Origin: JBGQAS01 sp964498605
GTDB taxonomy: Bacteria; Chloroflexota; Anaerolineae; Anaerolineales; Anaerolineaceae
Direction: 5' to 3'
Length of the DNA stretch: 49,822 bases
Assembly: GCA_964498605.1 (NCBI GenBank)
Contig: CAZCHK010000011.1
Location: 1 to 49,822 of the forward strand
Shown here: piece after piece, positions 43,463-49,822 of the stretch
How positions within the stretch are numbered: the first letter of the stretch is position 1
Layout: the number at the start of each line of letters is the position of its first letter
The notes under the pieces: model-generated
Database searches by the model: none
What the model was told of the DNA's origin: nothing
The model's input: the letters and a program-made list of their open reading frames with translations, nothing else
Translations under genes and position numbers: made by a program

Positions 43463-44223
43463 TGATTCATCTCCCAGATCAGTCGAACACCTTCAATGGT
43501 CAGCCAGGGATTGACGATGGATATCGCGCTGGTTTGTGACGAGACGGTTTCGACCAATCCTCCGGTGCCGATCACCTTCATCTCAGGTCCTAATTCTTTC
43601 TTAAAACGGGTAATCATGCCTTCAACCATGGCGACATACCCGAACACCAATCCGCTTTGCATGGCATGGGTTGTGTTTCTTCCTATCACTGAGGGTGGAA
43701 CATGAATGTCCACGCGCGTGAGCTTGCTGGTCCGCTGGAACAAAGCTTCAGCTGCCAGACCAATTCCGGCAGTGATCGCTCCTCCCAGGTACACGCCATC
43801 TTTTGTCAGTGCGTTGAATGTCGTGGCTGTTCCAAAATCGATGATGACCGCCGGTCCCCCGTACATCTTGTGAGCAGCGACCGCGTCGCATAAGCGGTCC
43901 ACGCCCACCGCGCTCGGATCATCGTATGCGATCTGAATGCCCAGTTTTACTTGGTGAGTGATAAGTAAAGGTTTTTTTTGCAGATATTCCTGGCAGGCCT
44001 GTTCGACTTTACTTGACACGGGTGGAACAACTGAAGCGATGCATACCCCGGTTATCTTTTTTATGGGGACGTGATTCAATTTCAGCAGGTCCAGTATGAG
44101 GATCCCGTATTCATCTGCGGTCCGGTTGGTATCCGTGGCCAAACGCCAGTGATGGGTTATTTCAACAGGGTCAAAAACACCCAGCATCAAGTCAGTGTTT
44201 CCAATGTCAATCCCAAGCAGCAT
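43459..44223 (-). CDS. coaX: Type III pantothenate kinase
   Basis: CoaX phosphorylates pantothenate, the first step of CoA synthesis, and type III enzymes are not inhibited by CoA. The 254 residues contain LGIDIGNTDLMLGVF (ATP motif 1), AVGVDRLCDAVAAH, VIIDFGTATTFNAL (motif 2) and GAITAGIGL. AAAGGATC lies before the ATG, which is 2 bp after the stop of the upstream Hcy-methyltransferase/MTHFR gene. It overlaps coaBC by 4 bp, so two successive CoA-pathway steps are translationally linked. Confidence 0.95.
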   Translation of the reverse strand: MLLGIDIGNTDLMLGVFDPVEITHHWRLATDTNRTADEYGILILDLLKLNHVPIKKITGVCIASVVPPVSSKVEQACQEYLQKKPLLITHQVKLGIQIAYDDPSAVGVDRLCDAVAAHKMYGGPAVIIDFGTATTFNALTKDGVYLGGAITAGIGLAAEALFQRTSKLTRVDIHVPPSVIGRNTTHAMQSGLVFGYVAMVEGMITRFKKELGPEMKVIGTGGLVETVSSQTSAISIVNPWLTIEGVRLIWEMNQ

Positions 44224-44225
44224 GT

Positions 44226-46091
44226 CTATGATCCTTTGACGATGTCAATGATCTCAGCGATGATGTCGTAGCGGTTAAACGGCGGGACCAGGTAGATCCC
44301 ATGACACTCCAGTTTTAACTCCTGGACTAATTCTATCGCAATTCGCGTCCCGATTTTCGATCCTTCCGAGCCTGTGCCTTCCAGGCGCCTCAGGATGCTT
44401 TCCGGCACGGTGATACCCGGAATTTCCTGGTGGATGAAATTGGCGTGTCTCTCACTGGCGAAAGGCCATATCCCGATCAGCAGCGGCACGGGAAATGGTC
44501 CGTAAAGGTCTTTGTAACGGGATAGAAATTTCCGAGCGATCTCCGGATCGTAAATGGGTTGGGTCATGACGAAGTCCAATCCCGCTTTGATCTTCTTGTT
44601 GAGCTTGTTGAATTCCTGTTGAAGGTCCCCAGGGTCCAGCGTCAATGCGCCGCCGACAAAAAAAGAGGTCGGCGCGCCGATTTCATTCCCTGAGTGGTCC
44701 AGACCCATATTGAACCCCTGCTTGATCAGCTTGATCAGGCCGGATGGGACAAGATCGAAATTATCCATCGCGTCAGGGTAATCACCGATGGCCGTCGGAT
44801 CACCCATCAGCACCAAAACGTTCCGCACACCGATAGCGTGTGCTGCCAGCAGATCTCCCTGAACGCGCAGGATGTTCCTTCCCCTTGTCGGAAAGTGCAG
44901 GATGGTCTCAAGATTCAGCTTGTGCTGCAGCAGATTGCACACGGCCCACGGGCTCATGCGCATGCGGGCCATGGGACTATCCGCGACATCAATCGCGTCC
45001 ACACCCGCCTCCGCCAGAAGCGAGGCTCCCGCCAGGAGTTTTTGTGTTGTCAGACCCCTGGGGGGATCCATTTCTACGCTGACGACGAACTTTTTCCTTT
45101 GAATTTTCTTTGAAAACTCCGAGGGTGATTCAGCGATCTCCTCTTCGGTTTCTTCTGATTCCTGCAGCTCGTCAGGCCTGGCTTTCAACTGAGCGGGAGA
45201 ATACTCCCGGATGCCTGTCGCGATCGCGGCAATATGCTTGGGTGTGGTTCCGCAGCAGCCTCCGATGATGTTTGCCCCGGCCAGCCAGAATTCGACGGCG
45301 TAATGCGAGAAATAGTCAGGCGTGGCCGGATAAAAAATTCTTCCTGAAACCTGTTCCGGCCAGCCAGCATTGGGCATGATCGAAAAGTACGCGTCAGGCA
45401 CCGCAAGTTTCATGTGCTTCAGAATCCGCAGCAGCTGTGCCGGGCCGCCCGAGCAGTTCACTCCGATCACCTGCGCGCCGAATTCTTTAATCCGCCGGGC
45501 CACTTTGGCCGGATCGTCACCCAGCAGGGTCCGATCATCTCGCGTAAAGGTCATGGATGCCAGGATGGGTACGCTATCATCGACCAATTTGGCAGCTTGA
45601 ATCGCGGCTTCGATCTCGTACAGATCCGTCATGGTTTCAATGATCAAAAGATCGACGCCTTTGTTGACCAGCGCAGATATTTGTTCGCGAAATATCGTTT
45701 TGGCGCTTTCAGGTTGTATCCGCCCGAAGGGGGCGAGTCGTGCTCCCAGCGGGCCAACATCCCCGGCGAGGAAAACCTGTTTGAATGATGCGCTGATCAC
45801 TTTTTGGGCAAGGTCAATCCCGGCCTGGTTGATTTCATTTACACGATCTTCAAGCCCGTGGCGGCTTAATTTATGCCTGTTCGCGCCAAACGTATTGCTG
45901 ATGATAATTTGAGCTCCCGCGTCAATGTATTCACGATGGATGCCGGCGATGCTGCTGGGTTGGGTGAGATTGAGGCTGTCGAAGCACTGTTCGAAACCAA
46001 AGCCGCGTTGATGCAGCATGGTTCCCATCGCGCCATCTGCCACGAGCGGTGTAGGGTTTTCCAGGGAAGATAGAAAATTATTCTTATTCAT
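44226..46091 (-). CDS. Homocysteine S-methyltransferase / methylenetetrahydrofolate reductase fusion (YitJ-like)
   Basis: The 621-residue protein joins a Zn-dependent homocysteine methyltransferase domain (1-300; VNCSGG and GGCCGTTPKH supply the zinc cysteines) to a methylene-THF reductase domain (about 325-621). The reductase part has VSVEMDPPRGL, NVLVLMGDP, FVMTQPIYDPE and GIWPFASERHANF. It should reduce methylene-THF to methyl-THF and may pass the methyl group to homocysteine, as in Bacillus YitJ-type fusions. It lies 5 bp after metH in the SAM-riboswitch operon, providing methyl-THF for MetH. Confidence 0.94.
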   Translation of the reverse strand: MNKNNFLSSLENPTPLVADGAMGTMLHQRGFGFEQCFDSLNLTQPSSIAGIHREYIDAGAQIIISNTFGANRHKLSRHGLEDRVNEINQAGIDLAQKVISASFKQVFLAGDVGPLGARLAPFGRIQPESAKTIFREQISALVNKGVDLLIIETMTDLYEIEAAIQAAKLVDDSVPILASMTFTRDDRTLLGDDPAKVARRIKEFGAQVIGVNCSGGPAQLLRILKHMKLAVPDAYFSIMPNAGWPEQVSGRIFYPATPDYFSHYAVEFWLAGANIIGGCCGTTPKHIAAIATGIREYSPAQLKARPDELQESEETEEEIAESPSEFSKKIQRKKFVVSVEMDPPRGLTTQKLLAGASLLAEAGVDAIDVADSPMARMRMSPWAVCNLLQHKLNLETILHFPTRGRNILRVQGDLLAAHAIGVRNVLVLMGDPTAIGDYPDAMDNFDLVPSGLIKLIKQGFNMGLDHSGNEIGAPTSFFVGGALTLDPGDLQQEFNKLNKKIKAGLDFVMTQPIYDPEIARKFLSRYKDLYGPFPVPLLIGIWPFASERHANFIHQEIPGITVPESILRRLEGTGSEGSKIGTRIAIELVQELKLECHGIYLVPPFNRYDIIAEIIDIVKGS

Positions 46092-46096
46092 AATTA

Positions 46097-49000
46097 CTAC
46101 TCAGTACTGAAGTATCGTGCCTGCGGATGGTGCACGAACAATGCGGCGGTAGAGAATTCGGGAACGATCTGGAAGGCGGAGGTTAACGATAAGCCTAACA
46201 ACGCAGGCACATCGAGAAGGTCGAAGATCTTTTGATGCTCAGAAAGATCCGGCAGACCGGGGTATCCCCAGGAGTAGCGCTTTCCAGGATCGGCTTCGAT
46301 TCCCAACTCATGCCGAATCAGCTGCTCCACGTACTCCGCAGCGGATTCGGTCATCTGCACCGCAAGTCCATGGTGAAAGTACGACTCACTGTAATGGTCG
46401 TCTTTGTGGAACCGCTCCACTTTTTCTACGGCTGCCTGGCCCACGGTTACCACTTGAAAGGCAATTGTGTCCATCACCCCGGATTCCACCGAAGCAAAAT
46501 AATCCGCGACGCATAGCTGGTCATGGGACTTCTGGCGGGGAAAATGAAGTTTTAGGACCACTCGAGACTGCCTGTCACGATCAGGATCGTAAACCAGGAG
46601 GTCCTCACCGCGCGATTGGGCGCGCCAGTAACCATAAACAGCCTTGGGCTGTATCCAGGGATCTTCGGACAATTTCTGTATCATGGCGTCATACTGGCGA
46701 TCAAATTTACCCTGTAATTCTACCCATTTGTCTCCGGATGCATTTTTTGCTCCCCACGAAAGCCGGTACAAGGCTCGTTTGTCCAGGTATTTCTGGATAT
46801 CAACCAGGGGTATCGCGTCGATCTTTCTTTTACCCCAGAATGGCGGCTGTGGAGGATTATGGATGAATACCAGTTGGCTGCTTGTCTTCTTTGGCTCCTG
46901 TTGAGCTGCGTTTGAATTTTTTTGAGCCGCTGTTTTATTTGATTTAACCGCAGGCTGCTGAGCACCGTCTGCCATGAGCGTATTGAGGAGAGATAATCCG
47001 GAAAAAGCATCCTTGCAGTAATAGGCTGGATATTTTTTTCCATGATCGTATGTGCTGATGCTGGCCACGAAGTTCTCATTGATGGCTGCTCCACCCAGAA
47101 GCACGGGCACATGGATTTCCTGGCGGATCAGCTCTTGAATGATCACACGCATCTGTTGACTGGTGCTCACCAACAAGGCGGACAAGCCCAGCGCCAGGGG
47201 TTTCAGCTCCCTTACTTTTGAGATGATCAGGTGGGCTGGAACCCCTTTACCGAGGTCAACGATTGAATACCCGTTGTTCGAAAGGATCGTCTTCGCCAGG
47301 TTTTTGCCAATGTCGTGTACATCACCGTACACGGTAGCGAGGATGACCGTGCCTTTGGATTTCTCCTGACCTTGTGAAAGATAAGGTTCAATCAGGCTCA
47401 CCGCGCTTTTCATGACCTCCGCGGATTGCAGGACAAACGGAAGAATGGTTTCTCCCGAACCAAATTTTTCACCCACTTCCTGCATGGCCGGCAGCAAGAT
47501 CGTGTTTAAAATTCGCAGGGCAGTTTCTTGCCGTGTCGAGCCTGTGGAAGCCTGGAAAATTTGGTTTATGGTCTCATTCAAACCTTCCTGCGTCCGGTGC
47601 AGGATGTGCCGGCGCAGTTTTTCATCCGGACGGATTTCACCTGCAGGCATTCTGAAAGAAGGCTCATTCTCAACCTGGGATGATTTCCAGAACCGCAGGA
47701 AACTCTGCAGTGATTTCCTCTTGCGGTCCAGGACAATATCCTCGACCAGCTCTTTGACATTCTGATCGATATCCGAAAAGGGGATGATCTGGGCCGGGTT
47801 GACGATGGCCATATCCAGCCCTGCTTGAACCGCGTGGTACAGGAAAACGCTGTTCAGTATAGGCCTCATGGCAGGATCCAGGCCGTAGGAAACATTGCTG
47901 ATTCCAAGGGATGTGAGCACGCCGGGAATGGCCTGCTTGATCTCTTCTATCGCTTCCAGGGTTTCCACCGCGCTGTGGGCGTGTTCCTCCTGACCGGTTC
48001 CCAGCGTGAAAGTCAGCGCGTCGATGACCAGGTCGGAAGATCTCAGCTCGAATTCCCCCACAGCCAGATCAACTGCTCTTCTGGCTGTGGCCACTTTTTC
48101 TTGGCATGTTTTTGCCATGCCCTTTTCGTCGATCGTGAGAATGATGACTGCGGCGTTGTGATCCTTTGCCAGGGAGAAGATCCGGCGCGTTTTCTCCAGG
48201 TCTTCCATGTTGGCGGAGTTGATCAGGCATCTTCCGGGCGCGTGGCATAGAGCCTGTTCAATCACTCCCGTATCGGTGGAATCGATGATGAATGGTATGC
48301 GGACGACCGGCCCCAGCGTTTTGATGACCTGTTTCATTGACTCTGCTTCATCCTGACGCTCCGTTAGCACCGTGCAGATGTCGATCCCGTGGGCACCGCA
48401 GTTCGCCTGTTGACGCGCAATGGACATCGCGGCGTCGAAATTGCGTTCCAGGATTAACTGCTTGAATTTCGCGCTGCCCTGCGTGTTCAATCGTTCGCCG
48501 ATGAGGAAAGGGCGCGGTTCCTGCCGCAGGGGTTGTGCCTGAACGGCGGAAGAAAGTGATGGAATGCACATCACCTCTCTTTTCTTGGGAGGCATGTAGT
48601 GGATCTTCTCTACAAGAAGTTTCAAGTGATCCGGAGTCGTCCCGCAGCAACCGCCGACGACATTGACACCCAGATCGCAGGCGAATTCTGTCAGGTCATT
48701 TGCGTACTCTTGCACCGTTAGGGGATATACCGCGTTTCCTTCGATATTGACCGGCAGACCTGCGTTTGGAATACACGAGACGGGCAGTGCAGAGTGCCGG
48801 CAAAAATACGAAACTGGTTCGCGCATGTGCTGCGGACCCGTGGAGCAATTTAAACCAATGACATCTATTGGCAGGCCATCCAAAATCGCCAGAACCGCGC
48901 TTGCGTCCGTTCCCATGAGCATCCGGCCGGATTGATCGAAAGTTACCTGGGCTTGCACGGGCAGGAAAGTGCCCGTTTCCATGAAAGCCTTGTGAACTCC

Positions 49001-49549
49001 CTGGATCGCGCACTTTACCTCGAGAATATCCTGAGAGGTTTCAATTAACAGCAGGTCAACTCCTCCTTGGATCAACGCTGCGGCTTGCTCCTGGAAAAGA
49101 AGGATCAATTCTTCAACGGTTATGCTGGAAAGCTCAGGATCGTTCATGGATGGTAGTTTCCCCGATGGCCCGATCGAGCCGGCGACAAAGCGCGGATGAC
49201 CGGGAGTGGAGTATTCATCTGCCAGGTGGCGGGCTAATCTGGCGGCGGCATCATTGATGTCTTTGACTTTACTTCCCAAATGGTATTCGCCTAGAGTGAG
49301 CCTGTTGGCTCGAAATGTGCAGGTTTCGATCACGTCAACGCCGACTTCAAGAAACGAACGGTGGACTTTCTCCACCGCACGGGGGCAGGTCAGCACAAGG
49401 TGGTCATTGCAGCCTTCGTACTGCTCACCCCCGAAGTTCTCCGCAGTCAGGGATTGAGTTTGCAGGTTGGTTCCCATCGCTCCATCAAAAATCAGGACAT
49501 GAACCTTCAGCGCATCAAGATACCTGCGGTTGGTGTATTGCCTTGACAT
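46097..49549 (-). CDS. metH: Cobalamin-dependent methionine synthase
   Basis: MetH transfers the methyl group of methyl-THF to homocysteine through B12. The 1150 residues hold all modules. The homocysteine domain has GLNCSTGP and GGCCGTTPDH zinc ligands (about 240-315). The pterin domain begins around 350 (ERLNTQGS). A B12 cap follows, then B12-binding with DVHDIGKN (the His under cobalt), SALLVST and LLGGAA (about 745-870). The last module is the reactivation domain with RYSWGYPGLPDL. ATG 49549 is chosen because GGAG lies seven bases upstream; the frame extending to 49618 would run through the riboswitch terminator. It is the first gene of the operon. Confidence 0.96.
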   Translation of the reverse strand: MSRQYTNRRYLDALKVHVLIFDGAMGTNLQTQSLTAENFGGEQYEGCNDHLVLTCPRAVEKVHRSFLEVGVDVIETCTFRANRLTLGEYHLGSKVKDINDAAARLARHLADEYSTPGHPRFVAGSIGPSGKLPSMNDPELSSITVEELILLFQEQAAALIQGGVDLLLIETSQDILEVKCAIQGVHKAFMETGTFLPVQAQVTFDQSGRMLMGTDASAVLAILDGLPIDVIGLNCSTGPQHMREPVSYFCRHSALPVSCIPNAGLPVNIEGNAVYPLTVQEYANDLTEFACDLGVNVVGGCCGTTPDHLKLLVEKIHYMPPKKREVMCIPSLSSAVQAQPLRQEPRPFLIGERLNTQGSAKFKQLILERNFDAAMSIARQQANCGAHGIDICTVLTERQDEAESMKQVIKTLGPVVRIPFIIDSTDTGVIEQALCHAPGRCLINSANMEDLEKTRRIFSLAKDHNAAVIILTIDEKGMAKTCQEKVATARRAVDLAVGEFELRSSDLVIDALTFTLGTGQEEHAHSAVETLEAIEEIKQAIPGVLTSLGISNVSYGLDPAMRPILNSVFLYHAVQAGLDMAIVNPAQIIPFSDIDQNVKELVEDIVLDRKRKSLQSFLRFWKSSQVENEPSFRMPAGEIRPDEKLRRHILHRTQEGLNETINQIFQASTGSTRQETALRILNTILLPAMQEVGEKFGSGETILPFVLQSAEVMKSAVSLIEPYLSQGQEKSKGTVILATVYGDVHDIGKNLAKTILSNNGYSIVDLGKGVPAHLIISKVRELKPLALGLSALLVSTSQQMRVIIQELIRQEIHVPVLLGGAAINENFVASISTYDHGKKYPAYYCKDAFSGLSLLNTLMADGAQQPAVKSNKTAAQKNSNAAQQEPKKTSSQLVFIHNPPQPPFWGKRKIDAIPLVDIQKYLDKRALYRLSWGAKNASGDKWVELQGKFDRQYDAMIQKLSEDPWIQPKAVYGYWRAQSRGEDLLVYDPDRDRQSRVVLKLHFPRQKSHDQLCVADYFASVESGVMDTIAFQVVTVGQAAVEKVERFHKDDHYSESYFHHGLAVQMTESAAEYVEQLIRHELGIEADPGKRYSWGYPGLPDLSEHQKIFDLLDVPALLGLSLTSAFQIVPEFSTAALFVHHPQARYFSTE

Positions 49550-49572
49550 GGTCTTCTCCTGAAAACAAGTAC

Positions 49573-49597
49573 TAAAAAACCTCTCCCGATGAGAGGT
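49573..49597 (-). terminator. Riboswitch-controlled terminator ahead of metH
   Basis: On the minus strand ACCTCTC, loop ATCGG and GAGAGGT form a 7-bp stem followed by six U. The 5' arm plus loop contains CTCTCATC, which is the exact complement of GATGAGAG, the 3' strand of riboswitch helix P1. The alternative antiterminator pairing is therefore mutually exclusive with both P1 and the terminator. Confidence 0.9.
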
Positions 49598-49611
49598 GTC
49601 CATTACTGGTT

Positions 49612-49722
49612 CTCTCATCTTCCAGTTCCCGTACTCGTACGGTTTCTGCCGGATTTGGCACCAGCTTTTTCTGCGGTTGCCGAGGTATCAACGGGCCGGT
49701 CCCTCCACCTCTCTGGATGAGA
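49612..49722 (-). promoter_or_regulatory. SAM-I (S-box) riboswitch aptamer
   Basis: Read on the minus strand, the region has the full SAM-I core: CTCATCC opening P1, AGAGAGGTGGAGGGAC, GGCCCGTTGATACC, then GGCAACC and GGTGCCAAATCC, a P4 stem CCGTAC/GTACGG, and GATGAG closing P1. It precedes a terminator whose 5' arm competes for P1. High SAM should stabilise P1, free the terminator and switch off the metH operon. It is confidently assigned by pattern; the paired helices are visible. Confidence 0.95.
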
Positions 49723-49746
49723 ATTGATTGGCTAATGATACCACAA

Positions 49747-49772
49747 AGTATAACCAGAAAGCCCCCGTTCAA
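49747..49772 (-). promoter_or_regulatory. Probable promoter of the met operon
   Basis: TATACT (49747-49752 on the minus strand) lies about 25 bases before the riboswitch aptamer, with TTGAAC (49767-49772) upstream at a short 14-base spacing. The assignment is weak but the location is right. Confidence 0.35.
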
Positions 49773-49787
49773 ATTACGATATAATCC

Positions 49788-49822
49788 ATGCAGAACTTGT
49801 ATGCAGAACAAATCGCAGGCCA
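49788..49822 (+). CDS. Possible start of a divergent gene cut by the window edge
   Basis: ATG 49788 opens a frame with no stop to the end of the window (beginning MQNLYAEQIAG). AT-rich -10-like sequence (TACGAT 49775-49780 and TATAAT 49780-49785) lies just upstream. With only 11 residues the product cannot be recognised, and another start (TTG 49797 or ATG 49801 in a different frame) is possible. Confidence 0.25.
   Translation, partial: MQNLYAEQIAG

Noticed and set aside
49550..49618. A longer N terminus for MetH
   Set aside because: The extension is encoded by the riboswitch terminator and leader, and a proper SD precedes ATG 49549.

Overview
The window is a gene-dense stretch with short intergenic gaps, no IS elements, no CRISPR and no phage genes. 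It most likely comes from the chromosome of an Anaerolineae-type member of the Chloroflexota. This is inferred from gene content (a short IF2, tandem PF06153-type c-di-AMP receptor proteins, a DUF5679 mini-protein, a double-length ThyX-like protein and exported proteins with Thr/Pro-rich tails), not from rRNA, which is absent. About 43 genes are supported, including one tRNA and a 48-residue protein that is easily missed.

Layout. (1) 1-9923: a forward translation and RNA-processing operon, nusA-ylxR-infB-rbfA-nrnA-truB-ribF, which runs on into a ThyX-like gene and a CPBP membrane protease; rimP is not between the promoter and nusA. (2) 9993-11573: a monocistronic gene for a protein that looks like a Zn-ribbon DNA methyltransferase whose SAM-binding and catalytic motifs are gone. 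(3) 11609-20599: a cell-envelope region with a class A PBP, two tandem c-di-AMP receptor paralogues, AMMECR1, an amidase, two L,D-transpeptidases, an unknown 140-residue protein and a thioredoxin-TPR protein. (4) 20666-25929, minus strand: a CBM9-like lipoprotein, an RlmD-type rRNA methyltransferase, gyrB and a polytopic membrane protein. (5) 25978-31217: a membrane protein plus JAMM peptidase pair, an MBL hydrolase and a polar amino acid ABC transporter operon. (6) 31346-40445: a PHP phosphoesterase, tRNA-Leu(UAA), the DUF5679 gene, formate-THF ligase, a YdcF-like protein, a DinG-type helicase-exonuclease and a GH36 alpha-galactosidase. (7) 40486-49760, minus strand: a DUF4349 lipoprotein and a methionine/CoA operon (metH, a Hcy-methyltransferase-MTHFR fusion, coaX, coaBC, a phosphoesterase) headed by a clear SAM-I riboswitch with an overlapping terminator.

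How it fits together. One-carbon and cofactor metabolism recurs: formate-THF ligase, MTHFR, MetH, a ThyX-like flavoprotein placed directly after the FAD synthase RibF, and CoA synthesis inside the SAM-responsive operon. Peptidoglycan synthesis and remodelling enzymes sit beside c-di-AMP receptors. Several genes lack a Shine-Dalgarno sequence and have a -10 box ending 6-8 nt before the ATG, which suggests frequent leaderless transcripts.

Most noteworthy: the decayed DNA-methyltransferase homologue, the two-domain ThyX-like protein with complementary motif loss, the CoaC domain lacking two textbook catalytic residues, and CoA genes downstream of a SAM riboswitch.
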